Assembly: GCA_036346355.1 (NCBI GenBank)
Contig: CM070579.1
Span: forward strand, 6,448,001-6,512,000
Direction of reading: 5' to 3'
Source of the DNA: Rhipidocladum racemiflorum
Lineage: Eukaryota; Streptophyta; Magnoliopsida; Poales; Poaceae
Length of the DNA: 64,000 nucleotides
The position numbers and the translations under genes were made by a program. Below the pieces are notes generated by a model. That model ran no database searches. It was not told the origin of the DNA and worked only from the letters and a program-made list of their open reading frames with translations. Below, one piece after another: positions 1 to 11,586 of the stretch (within the stretch, counting starts at the first letter, position 1; each line of letters begins with the position of its first letter).

Positions 1-3000
1 TCTCCTTGATTAACCCACTCCACAAAATGCTCAGATAACCCCTGATCCTGAATCTCTGCGGCGTGATCTTCCTGGTTTCAAATGAAATGACTGGTTTAAT
101 TTGTTGGATAAATCATATCTCCACATGTATATTTCCATCCCAAATGATAAACAAATTATATTCTGCCAATGTAACAATGGTATTCTCTGAAACAAAACTT
201 TATTTATTTGAAATGAATTACATCCATGGTTCACAGTTCCAGAAGGAAGCCGCTTTTACGGTTTTACCAGTAAAGGGACGTGCAGTATTTAACACAGAAT
301 GAGGGTGGCCATGTTCTCTTTGCAGTGGAATGTTAATACTAATGGTTATACATGATGAAGGGAGCAAGAACTTCCGGGAAAAAATATAGCAAAAAGATAT
401 TTATAGAATGGCAGGCCAGAAAAGAACCAGGAACCTGGCAGTTCTTGCTTCTCAGCTTGGGTCCAGGAAATCAGGCAAAAAAAAAAGAGGATTTGGGACC
501 CATGATTGCAATGCATAAAAATGGCAAGAAGTTGGTGATGAATAGTTAGATCAATGAATTCACTAACCATTATCCCAGATGTTACACCACTGGCAACATT
601 ATGAGTTGGCATATTCACATCAGGAGTACTTAGGGCTGTTGACCTGCCCAAGCAAAATGTACAACACAAGTATAGTGAGAAAGGATAGAAACATTCGTCT
701 AGATTATCAATTCTGAATGTGCAGTATCAGTGAGCACTGCAATGGACACATCACTATATATAGGGATTTTGAAATAGAATACATGGGCAAATATAGTAAG
801 AGGGGGTAAAATCATCCATCCATATCTCAATTCTGAATATGCAGTATCTGAGCAATGCCATGGACACATGACTAGATTGAGGGATGGATAATACATGGCA
901 ACAATTACAATTTTTTTCAGGTTTTCTATGAACATAGATAATCCTATAGAAGTCTGGTGCAAAGCGACAAACTAATGATTCCTTGTTGCCAATTTTGTGT
1001 GTATCTGTGCAGATGTAACGAAGGGAAGTCTTGATATAGTGAAAAGAGACAAAAATATGATCAAAACGGGAAAACTGGGCAGTGTGAGCAACCTTTCAAT
1101 GTCTGAAGCTGAAAGCCAGTCAAGATCCAGGAAATTTGAATCCCCAGAACCATTGCAATAGTCAAGTTCGCAGCTGACATGCTTAATATGAGACACCGTA
1201 GGAGTATACCTGTCATATATTTCAAGAGAAGAGAGAATCAATACCGACCAGTATACCACACCCATATACCTTAGCATGCATCACTCTGCTATTAACAGAA
1301 TACGAAAAGGTGAAGTTTCAGAATCAGAATACAAACCAACCTTAATTTTGACACCGCCTTATCAGAGGTTGATGAAATTTCATGCACTGAATCAGAACTC
1401 AAGTTTGGAGATTGTAGCTCATTTTTTAAATCAGTAAATGCCGAGTTTAACATTCCATTTGGACCGCTGCTGGACATGGATGTGTTGCTTTTACGAAGAA
1501 TGATGCCATCTGATCTTGCCCTTTTCATCAATTTACTGTGATAAAATATGCACTCAGTTAATTGGTAAGATGGATTTTATTGATACGTGGAATTCTTGAG
1601 CGAATAAAATTTGGATAGTTCTTTAAATGAGGTGATCATTGGTGAGTCAGGAAACACTATGGAAAGGCATTTGGTACTCATGTTTTCTAGAATAAAGACT
1701 ACTTGCTCTGTTTCACAACATAGAATCAAGAACTAATACACAAGAATTATAGAGGTGTAAAATTAAGCAAGAAGAAACAAGATTGAGCCATGCTGCCCCT
1801 ATGAAAAAAAGTATTGAGATTAATAAACACTAGTACTCCCTCCGTTTCTTTTTATAAGGCGTATTTGGTTTCGTTAGGACAAGACTTTGACCAACGATTA
1901 CTTCATTAATATATCATTTATGCAATACAAAATTATAATTATATATAAGTACTTTTGAATACAAATCTGCTAATATCATTTTTATATCATAAAAATTATA
2001 TGTTAATAGAGTAATTGTTGGTCAAAACCTTGTCCTAACGAAACCAAATACGCCTTATAAAAAGAAACGGAGGGAGTATTTCTCTGTCCTAACTTTAAAA
2101 GCACAGGTAAAACCAGAAAATATGCATTAGATACAGTTTTTGTTTTCTCCTTGGCCCTTAACTGTGGAACCACACGACAATTTCCCTATATTGTAACAAA
2201 ATTGGAGTACCATTACAAGTTTAAACATATTATTTAGAAGCATTTGATATTTATTTGAGAATTGACAAAAAGTAAACATCAAACTGTGCTGGTCAGATAC
2301 TTGTGAAGTGGGCAAAACATAGTTACCAGAAACACGATTTACCCTAGTCACGGTATGGGATTCAAGTTCGTAGTTCCCCACTTTTCGTCCAATTTCCAAT
2401 GCGAACACGAACCCCGTACCCTAAACCGGTTCAGATTCGAAAAATCCGGTTCGCAATTCACTGGGGTTTATGACGAATCCGGTTCGCAATTCGTGGGGAT
2501 TTACAACGAATCCGGTAACTATGGGGCAAAAAACTCGCGTAGAATTTCTTTTTGATCTCATGCAAACACTACTGACCAGTTCCTGTTTCCCAGCATCAAT
2601 AGGATTGTACTAGTTATGATGCTATCAGTAGGTAGGTAAGCCAACAAATATATGTACTTCATGTGTCAGGCCACCACCCACATCACAATAGTGAGAGAAA
2701 ATTGTACGTCGCTCTTGTAGTTTAACCAAAAGGAAATGGATGATGTCATGCGCTCTTACTTTAACCACATACTTTCAAGAATAACCATATAAGTTTACCT
2801 TGCATTCTCATCAAGGACATGCTCCCCAGCAACAGATTCTGGCTCCAATAGTGCAGGCTTGCCCTGCTGCGGTCGGAAGTACCCCAAAAATCTAAAATTT
2901 TAAGAAGGCAAAAACAGCAAGTGATAACAAACTCAGTACATAGTATTTCCTATTCAAAGGGTATAAAGGTCTTTAGTGAACAATGAGCTTGATCAAACAT

Positions 3001-6000
3001 ACAAGTTTATTGCTGCCTGTTTGTAAGCATCCATATAGGCGTTACTGTAATATCGCTGTATTGTTCTGAAGAACTCTTGAGACTGAATAGCAAACTTCAA
3101 GTGCCCTCTCTTCGCAGAGAATATCTATAAATAAAACCACATAGTAAGTTCATCAGACAAGTGCTCAATGAACAACTTAACATGAAAAAACATTTCAATA
3201 TGATGAAATGCTTTGTACCAGCTACTTATAGAAACTGGTCAAATTCTTTGGACATAGCATTATAATTCTGTTCCAGCTATACTTGCCGCAAGTTTTTAAT
3301 CTTACAGAAATTACCGAAGGCTCTTCTAAAATCCATATTGGACCTTTCCTTACTCATCAATCAGCAAAACTTGATTGATGATCACCTTTTTTTCAGTCAT
3401 GGAACTATCAGTCATGCCCAGTTTAGCAACAAATTTTCATATACCGATTAGCTATGATGCACGGACACAGATACATTGACACGACACCAGCACGGAATTT
3501 GCCATTTTTCAAAAAATGCCGGCACAGTGACATACATACATGCCTGTCAAACTGAAATAATGTAAAGCGTAAAATAGGAATATGTACGTCAGCATTTGCA
3601 ATTTCACTTCTAAGCTAAGCAATAATAGGTACCATCGCCTTAGGATATATCTTTCTTGAGATGTGTTTCTATGATTTCCCTCCTAATATAAGTTGCACAA
3701 ATCTTGAAGCAAACGAAGGGGTAAGTAATCCACATTTACCTTTCATCCATGTTTTAATACTTGTGCAATTTTAAAAAGGAAGAGCATAGAAGCACCTCTC
3801 TTCTTTCAATCACCATTAGCAATTTTCAACAAGTGCACTTTGACTCTAGAGTAGCTATTAGTACTAACATATTTGCAATACTTGCATCTCCATTTCATAT
3901 TTCCTCTAGATGGACCACCCTTATCTAACGTCAACATGGTTCCACAATGGAGCATTGATGTTGGTGCTTTGCTTCTCTTAGGTGACTAGGGTTACCATTT
4001 AGGTTGCTGAGCAGGCCGAACTATGTCATCATGTGTCGAATACGTGTCTATGAAGTGTCAAAGCCGTATCGAACATTAAAATTATTTATTTTGACTATCT
4101 AATTGTCCAATACGTGAACGATACATGTCGAGTGGCATGTCGGTGTCATATCCGTGCCAGACACATGTCAGACACCGATACGGCACCAAACCGACATGTC
4201 AGCGCTACAGAGCTGATTAGTCCTCAAAATTACAATTTTTAACTCCAGCTAGCTGATATAACTGGTTCCGTTTGAAAAGTAAGACGCAAAATAGACCAGA
4301 TACAAAGCCCAAGGAGCAAAAAATTGACTAATCCTAAAATAAGTAGTGCAGTACAATCACTCCTATTTCAATCCAAATCTTCCTATGGAAGGAGTGAATG
4401 AACTACAGCTTATCACACACATTGAAGAAGCCCTTGAAAATTTGTTGAAATGGCAAGATTCAACAGAAGTACCTTGTTATGAGCGGCTGAACCACCATAC
4501 TGTACAGCAAGTGTGTCACCCATTCGCTCATAAAAATGCATCAAATGGCGAGCCAAGGGGGAGTCTAAATCAAGTTCTGGGGATTCTACAGAACCAAGTG
4601 CATGCAACTGGTGTCCAAGAGCAGCTAAACCGTAGGCATACTGAGCAACATTTGTGCGGTCCAAACAATCTATACAGTTTGTACGTAAGACACCCTTTTG
4701 AAATTTGGGAGGCTTTACTGGGGTAAATCCATTGTCTGCACTTATATCTTCTGCAATTCCATTAGCAGAGGTATCAGAACTGCCACAGGTATCTTCTTGG
4801 GAGATATCATCAATATTATCGATACAGTCTGCGTTGTCACCATTGTTGTTGTCATCACATACGTGAGGACCAAAACCATTCTTCCTATAATGCATGAAAT
4901 GAAAATTAAGAAAAAAAACACAAAGGAAAATATTTGCCTTTGTACTAAGAGCAATAACCTATTAATGAAGTAAAATATAACAGCAATTCAAATTAAATAG
5001 CAAACAAACCAATATAAAAACAACAAATACTTACAATGGAGCGTGCATATTAAGGGAATTCTCGGCTGTTTGAACTGGGGAAACTTGACAATAAAAGAAT
5101 TCTGTTAAGTTCAGAGCTTCAAATGCCACTTTCAAAAGCACTTCGAGGGCATTTGTACTTTTGCTGAAATACAACTTGCTTCAGTAATGCATATCAAAAG
5201 CATCTAATAAACCATAAGTGAAAGGTTTACAACATAACAAATCAATACCTTCGAGAGTTCTTATGAAGATCCCAATGTAAAAACCTCAAATGATTTTCCC
5301 CTGGTAGACCATTGTTTATAATCTTTATTGCTATATCAAATTCTCGACGAAGTATAGACTCGCGTGGTCTCCTCTCGCGTGCCTTCCAAAAAAAAATGTA
5401 AGAGCATGAGCTATTAAAGTACTACCTCCAATCGCAAAACTCAAATTTGACCATCAATTCTATTGTAATACATTTGTAAAACCTAACAAAGTTATAATAT
5501 TAGGAGGGGGTTTTTTATGCCAAATCTACTCATATCATTTCATGACTAGTGTAAATATTCATAAAGATATTGTTAGCTAAAATGAAAATAGATTAACTGC
5601 AGGTACGCTAGGACTAGGACATCACTTTTTTTTTACTGGAGGTACAACTTATACACAAAACATCCATTAAAAGCGGTGACCGCATAATAGTAGTGTAACT
5701 TACCTTAATCAAGTTTAAGATGATGATAGGATTTCCATATCGCCTCCTAAGATTTTCAAAATGAAGTCTGGTAGCTTCATAATTATTGTCCTTTTCATGC
5801 ACTGAAAGAACGAACAAATTAAATTGATTGAGTAATAATGCATGCATCAAGGAAGGATGTCAATGCTTACACATGATATCAGGCTTAAGATTAAGCTTCG
5901 ATGTCTCCTGGGACCAGAATAGTGGAATTGAACCCCTGTTTTGCACAACGGAGCTTATTTGCGTAGGTCCAAGCATGTCTTCAAAAACAATTTGCTCAGT

Positions 6001-8896
6001 CTCAACATCATTTGCTACTCTGCCCTCCTCATTCACACCTCTCTTTAAATACCTGTTCAATCAAAATGACATGATAAGGAAGCAAAGATGCAATGATCCA
6101 TATGCCTTTTGAATTACATCAATCCAAACCAGACAAAAAAACTAACAGGGAAAATTATATAATACTTAATGTTTGACAAGTGTGAACCTGGTTCCAGCAT
6201 AATGCCTCGATCGTCTAGCAATGAGTGTCAACATAATGTCCTTCCCGGATATTGAAAGCTTATCCTTGATATAAATGAAATCAAATAAATGTACTATTAT
6301 AAGATGATGAAACTAAACAGAAGTTGTTATATCCAAAAACAAAGAAATTTGACAAAAAGGAAGTTCAAAACTTGTCTACTTAATCCTACAGCAAAGGATA
6401 TTCTTCTAGATCCTCTTACAATTTTTTCATAAGTATCGCTTGATTTTACAATGTTTAAAACAATGTAGAAAGCAGGGTTGAAGAAGGTACTACTGTCACT
6501 TCTCCAGCACAAGAAAATAAAATGCATGGCTGTCATTCACTAAATATTAAAACAAATAAAGAAAATAAACAGGGAGAATAATTAATGGCCCAACATCCAT
6601 AAGACCATGCTGACAGGACGTGTCCATCTTTACAACTTATATTTCTCAAATGAAGAAAGAAAGAAAAAGGATCTGTTTTATGGTGCAATCTACCATATTC
6701 GCAGATTTTTGTTGGGAATATAACAGCACCACAAGAGACCAATTTCATAGGAATATATATACCTGCTTAAAAAAACCATAGACTAATGCAACAGTCCAGA
6801 GGGTACTTTTCAGAATTTTACGAATCCTTCGTGTTAGAAATTCATTCCATACAAACATTGTGTCATATAGGTCCCATCCCTCCTGTGGATCATTGAAATT
6901 CTTTTGGAGACTTCTCATGACATGGTATGAATGGCTAAAAAAGAAGTCCTTTCTAAGATCTATTGACTGCAAGAGCTTCTTGTACCTGCACAATTAGTTA
7001 AGGCCGGCTTATCAAGAACATACAGTAAGCATAGAACTGAATATGTAGCTTCGTTTAAATGTGTTTTAGAAAAAAGAACATAATGCTCCACAGTTAGAAA
7101 ATATTCCCAGTAATCCTATCATTGTAAGGTAATGTGAAATCTAGGGCATCAATGATATATCGGATGAAACATACCTGTTCTCATCCTTCGAATTAATAAA
7201 TGTTGGCCTCATCTTGGAATTTGATAATTCAATCATTGCAGTCTTAGTAACCTGGTAAACTGGATGGCCAAATACAGCCCCAATTTTTCTCTGCTCGGTG
7301 ATAATTAACATGTAATAAGGCCCAAGGAACTTAATGAAACCTGCACAGAAAATTTATCATTGATGTGCAGATATAAAAAAAAAAATGTCATCTATTTTGC
7401 ATGAAATTATTATTATAGAAAGATGGGATAATTTACCGATGATTCCATAACAATTTGTAACAAACTTTACTCCACCAGTTGACCTATGGTCTTCATCTAG
7501 AACTTTTAGCAGATCAAGATATTCACTGTGTGAGAACACAGTAGAACCCTCATCTATGTTGAGCTCTGATGGCTCCATTCTATCAATCTTGAGTAATCTC
7601 CATAATGCTTTGTCAGTGTTAGTTCCGAGAATATAAAATTTCTGCAAAATAGAATTCGTAATTCAAGTACGATGAAAAATATTGAACCACAGTATTCAAT
7701 AATAAATAATGTTTTCAGTAAATTGTTAAGCATCCGAAGACCAAAAATGCAGGTACATCAATAGAAAAGGTCAACTTGAAGCTGCAAGTACTTCTATGTA
7801 ATTTGATCTGCAAGAATCGCAACTAGAACACAAATTACATGATTGATAAAACAAGCATGTGTGCATGACCCTAGGGAGCACAAAATCATCACCAAATAGG
7901 ACAACATTCAAATTACATGAACATGATGTAACCCCAGACACAAACTGGGGAAAAAACGTCCTCCCAATAATTCAGTTCAGACAGGAGAACAATGGTACAA
8001 TAAAATTGGCACCCCCCCCCCCCCCACACACACACACACCCCAAAAAAAAACAAATTCCAATCTACAAACACTAGGAAAGCCATGGAAAGACAGCAAGGT
8101 TACACACATATACACAAGCACAACAATTCCCACAAACCCGGCAAACATCACATATCCAGATTATGAACTCTGTCAATTTACCTTGGGAAACCAGGAAGTA
8201 TCCAGCGAAAAATCAACAACTGGTAATCACACAATATCATCAGCAACCAAAGATTGGGAATTGGATAAGGAAAACAAAACATGAAACTACAGGTTAACTA
8301 TAACACAGAACTGCAATAAAACACACAAAGCTCCCTCCTTTTTAGAGCCAAAAATCCTACAAATTAACACCCAAAAACACTTGGAAACCAATAAAGTTCG
8401 CTTGTTTTCCTAACCAAAGATCATTCAAACTAGTAAGAGAAGAAACAATTCCCAAATCTACCGCATAGAATGGAAAAACAAAAAACAAAAACAGCTAAAA
8501 ACACCCTAAAATCACTTCCCACCCAAGCACAGCCAAATCCCACCCAACCGCCTTGACCGAACAAAAGGGATCATAATAATTCCTAAACCCCGCACGTTGC
8601 ATGGCACGATCCAATCAGCCACAACTCGTGCCCCGCACCTTCTAAGCCACGCACAGCGCCCGTCTCCACCCGAACTAAACGAACCAAAAGCTCGACCATT
8701 TCTGGAGCCAAGCGCACACGCAAAGCTCGCGCCTTCACCAAATCAAGCAGCAGCAGCACGAACAACAACATAGAAGAGAGTACCACACAACAAAGCCAGA
8801 ACGAAGCAGCGGCGCATTGTGATCCGGATGCGAGGAGCTCACCGAGTCGGCCTCGTAGAGCTCGAAGCTCTGGAGGCAGCTCTCCGCCGCCGCCAT
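1..8896 (-). CDS. SAC-domain phosphoinositide phosphatase, plant SAC1-5 subgroup (16 exons seen, 3' end outside window)
   Basis: Removes phosphate from phosphoinositides; Arabidopsis relatives act on PI(3,5)P2 at the vacuole membrane or in the Golgi. Coding exons, in gene order: 8896-8843, 7641-7437, 7340-7175, 6985-6763, 6264-6188, 6052-5871, 5801-5704, 5382-5249, 5163-5035, 4884-4473, 3124-3003, 2891-2799, 1535-1341, 1209-1093, 643-568, 71-<1. All junctions are GT-AG and the phases agree throughout, giving about 766 residues, close to the 780-820 usual for the family. The start is the first ATG before an FELYEADS-like stretch. The SAC domain fills most of the protein. The catalytic CX5R motif, inside RTNCIDCLDRTN, has Cys near residue 475 (codons 4676-4656). 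It is followed by a QYGGSAAHN block. The last visible exon encodes an EHFVEWVNQG-like tail, so the stop codon lies just left of the window. No break is seen, and the gene is probably functional. The exact SAC1-5 member, and so the compartment, is not resolved. Confidence 0.93.
704..880. repeat. Intronic direct duplication, about 122-bp period
   Basis: In the SAC intron between the exons ending at 1093 and starting at 643, the string TCAATTCTGAATRTGCAGTA occurs near 708 and again near 830. In both places it is followed by related GCAATGSACACAT sequence. It is an imperfect tandem duplication with no coding role seen. Confidence 0.6.
1836..2076. mobile_element. Stowaway-type MITE
   Basis: A 241-bp element with near-perfect long terminal inverted repeats. 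It starts CTCCCTCCGTTTC, ends with the reverse complement, and is flanked by TA on both sides (1834-1835 and 2077-2078). These ends and the TA duplication are the hallmarks of Stowaway (Tc1/mariner) elements in grasses. It sits in the SAC intron between exons 12 and 13 and could form a long hairpin in the pre-mRNA. Confidence 0.9.
2443..2516. repeat. 33-bp tandem repeat in a SAC intron
   Basis: The string AATCCGGTTCGCAATTC begins at 2443 and 2476, and a third partial unit starts at 2509, giving an exact 33-bp period. It lies in the same intron as the Stowaway element and is not on the coding strand of any exon. Confidence 0.65.
3450..4205. repeat. Transposon-remnant-like sequence in SAC intron 10
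   Basis: The 1.35-kb intron between exons 10 and 11 has a left part rich in GACAC/CACGGACAC (3460-3500). The matching complementary motifs (GTGTCGG, ATACGGCAC) lie at 4140-4200, suggesting weak terminal inverted repeats of a degraded DNA element. The stretch 3675-3800 resembles sequences near 51,820 and 54,240. No transposase is visible. Confidence 0.35.
8012..8042. repeat. Poly-C / CA simple repeat
   Basis: About 14 consecutive C residues are followed by (AC)n and then C-rich sequence, inside the first SAC intron. This is a microsatellite. Confidence 0.9.
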
Positions 8897-9300
8897 GGCC
8901 GGCCCAATCCCCGGCGCGGGCCGGCTCAATCTCGCATCCGCCGCCGCCGGCAGATCACAGCGCCGCCGTCGCCCGCCGGAACCCTAAATCCGCGCACGGC
9001 TGCTTGAGGTAGAGCATTCCCCCGGAACCCCGCACGAATCACAGCGGCGCCCGCAAATCCGAATCCAACAAAGCCGAGGCTTCCGGCGGCCAATGGTCGC
9101 GCCTTGGAGTTGGGATTCGGGGAGCTCGCGAGCGATTGCGAATGGTCGGCGAGGTGGAGGAATTGGGGAGATTTCTGGGGGAGGAGGAGGAGGCGAGGCC
9201 GTGAAGAGGAGATTATTTTCGCCTTTTTTTTGTGTTAAATCCGTGAGGCGAGGAGGAGGAGGAGGGCGAGCTGGCCTGTGAAAGAAATATATTGGGATCT
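8897..9300 (-). promoter_or_regulatory. Probable 5' UTR and promoter region of the SAC gene
   Basis: This GC-rich stretch lies directly upstream of the ATG at 8896. In the sense of the gene it has CCTCC/CT-rich runs (9130-9275), a common pattern of grass 5' UTRs and TATA-less promoters. I see no clear TATA box and cannot place the transcription start. Reading frames here are low-complexity and not convincing. Confidence 0.5.
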
Positions 9301-9404
9301 GTTTGTTCCAATTTTTTATTATTTTTCTGCTGAATTTGCTTACATTTGTACTTGTAAGGTTAACTAGAAACGCAAGCGCGGCGCACGTCGCGCGTGTGAA
9401 CAAC

Positions 9405-9655
9405 ACGTTTTTTTTTTCCGGAGAAAAAACAGGCTACGGAAACATTTTTCGCATGCTCCGGAGAGCAAACGGATCACGAAAATATTTTTTGCGGGAAAAA
9501 CGGAGAAAGCGCGCCACGCACGCGAACGAAATTTTTTTTTTCGGAGGAAAAACAGACGACGGAAACATTTTTCCCATACTCCGGAGAGTAAACGGACCGC
9601 GAAAATATTTTTTTCGAGAAAAACGGAGAAAGGACCTGAACGAAAAGTCCAGGGA
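9405..9655. repeat. Two-unit tandem repeat, about 125-bp period
   Basis: The first unit (about 9412-9535) and second unit (about 9536-9650) share a run of Ts, then CGGAGRAAAAACAG, ACGGAAACATTTTT, CTCCGGAGAG and AAAACGGAGAAA in the same order, with scattered changes. It lies 0.5-0.75 kb upstream of the SAC start codon. The overlapping open frame is a by-product of the repeat. Confidence 0.75.
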
Positions 9656-10401
9656 CCTATTTGTTATAATTCTGGACCTGTTCGCTATTTCGAATAAGTA
9701 AGAAAGGGCTCGTTCGCAATTCGTATTTAACGGGAGGCTCTTTGTGTAAAATAGCGAACGGAGGACCTAAACCCGAAACGCAAAAAAATATTTTACGCTC
9801 ACAGAAAATTAAAAAGGATCTTTTCGTAAACATAAAGGATCTATGCGTAATTTCTAAGAATCGGAGGTTTTTTTTGCAAGAAATGGAGAGAGAGAGTGGG
9901 GAGGAAACGTGGCATAGCTGCCCTTCCGGGAAACCTTCCGCTGGTGTTTAGTTGAGTATTTATGTCTGTGTTTGTATACTTGAAACTTTCATTTGTGATA
10001 GGAGTATTGTGTTGTCTGTAACTGTTTTTTTTTCCTCCCTTTTGTGGTTATTGTATTTAATACCTGGAAGGCCTGGGATGGGAGGCCATTTCATCTATTA
10101 TATATTAAAATTTTGTGGCAGGTATAAGAAGAAAAAGCAGGCTAGAATTCTAAAAACAAAAGGCCAAATATATGGCTATTAATTTGGTGGATCATAACTA
10201 GACTGAACAATTGCAGTCATTGGATACTATTATTTAAAGAAAATCATCTAACCATTTATCTAGCGGATCTGAATTATAATAACTTAGATTAAAAGAAAAC
10301 GTCCATAGTAAGTACAATAAAATAAACAGAAATTTGAATTAAAAAAATAAAATAAAATTAGCCATTTGATTCTTGTATGAACTCCAAATTAAAATATGTA
10401 C
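9656..10401. other. Intergenic flank, no gene seen
   Basis: Moderately AT-rich sequence with short ATTTCGAATAAG / TTCGCAATTCG-like words up to 9,900, then strongly AT-rich DNA. The last 45 bases (from about 10,357) resemble the AT-rich units right of gypsy T. They end in TGTAC (10397-10401), the left copy of the target duplication. Confidence 0.5.
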
Positions 10402-11246
10402 TGACGAATACCCATACAATGGGTACCTCCATCAGCCCTAGACCGCGAGCGGGCTGACATCCCTCAAAAGCCCAAGTTCTGGCAAAGGTTCGTGGGCCGC
10501 AAGGGTTCGGCCTGCCACCGATCGGAACGATCCAGCGGCCGGACCAACCCCGACCTCCCAAGTCAAAGCGCATGGCCGGTCGGCTCCACTAACACTCGAA
10601 GGGCCAACTGCTCTGTGTACGTGACGTCCTCTGATATCCGTACCGGGGTAGGCGGCTCCTTCCCGAGGATGTCAGAGGGTTCGCCAAGAAGTCAAGCCCC
10701 GGTCCCGTCACCGCTGACACACCGCAGAGAAGCGCCCCCTCCCGAGACCAAGCCGAGGTCAAGAACCATTAAATGCCGGGCTGACGTCCACCCGGTGTGA
10801 TGCGTCGCCTCGACAAAGACGGCCAAGACTTCCCGACCACGTGGCTACCAACCCTAAGATAGCGACTAGTCAGGCCGGTCGGACGACAAGACAAGAAGAC
10901 CAGACTCCAAGACGTCTGATGCCCCTCCTCTTTTTCTCCAACTCCCATTTGTAACCTGCCGCCTCCGGATATATAAGGAGAGGCAGGACCCCGGGAGGGA
11001 GGGAGAGATAAGTAGAAAAAACACTCACCAAGACGCTCGTTACCATCGAGACCAGCTCTCGTTGTATTCCCACTCAGAATCGCTCGACGCCAAGGGCAAT
11101 ATACCTTGATCGAGTGGACTGGAGTAGGGACGTTCAGCCCGAACCAGTATAAACCTCTGACTTCCCGAGTCGACCATTCGGGGAGAGGGAGCGCGCGACC
11201 CCCCTCCGACCATAAATTCGTATTGCCGGTGCACGAAACACCGACA
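10402..11246 (+). repeat. Gypsy T 5' LTR
   Basis: An 845-bp direct repeat of 27043-27891, starting TGACGAATACCC and ending CACCGACA. Differences from the 3' copy are few and partly clustered, for example near 10529, 10820 and 10920. Confidence 0.95.
10969..10977 (+). promoter_or_regulatory. TATA box in gypsy T LTR
   Basis: ATATATAAGG lies about 275 bp before the LTR end and is repeated at the same place in the 3' LTR (near 27616-27624). It is the probable core promoter for the retrotransposon RNA. Confidence 0.6.
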
Positions 11247-11264
11247 GTTGGCGCGCCAGGTAGG
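11247..11264 (+). other. Gypsy T primer-binding site
   Basis: Right after the LTR end comes GTTGGCGCGCCAGGTAGG, in the position where a tRNA 3' end pairs to start minus-strand DNA synthesis. The tRNA is not one I can name with confidence. Confidence 0.6.
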
Positions 11265-11586
11265 GGATCCATCGCACGTCATCGCCGCATCCTCCTACGG
11301 ATTCCCACTCTCCTCCCCGATGGCCTTTTTCTCCCGTGATGATTCGCCAACGTCGAGGGGCTGGATCCGCTTCGGCGCCCTCGACTTCGTCGTCACTGCG
11401 GCAGGAGAGCTTGTCCTCGTTCCCGCCGCCGTTCGCGACCGCGCACCATCCACGAGCTTGGACGCGGTCGCCGACGTCCTCGGCAACCTCCGCCTCGAGG
11501 CCCGCAGACGCCACGCAGCGGCTCATCACGCACTGCGTCGCCCCTAGCAACGCGTCGCGGCGGCTCGCAACGACGGCCCGTCCTCC

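Noticed and set aside
8583..8929. Cys/Leu-rich minus-strand frames extending SAC exon 1.
   Set aside because: The GTGAGC donor at 8842 joins in phase to the exon at 7641 and restores the family sequence, so the extension is intron.
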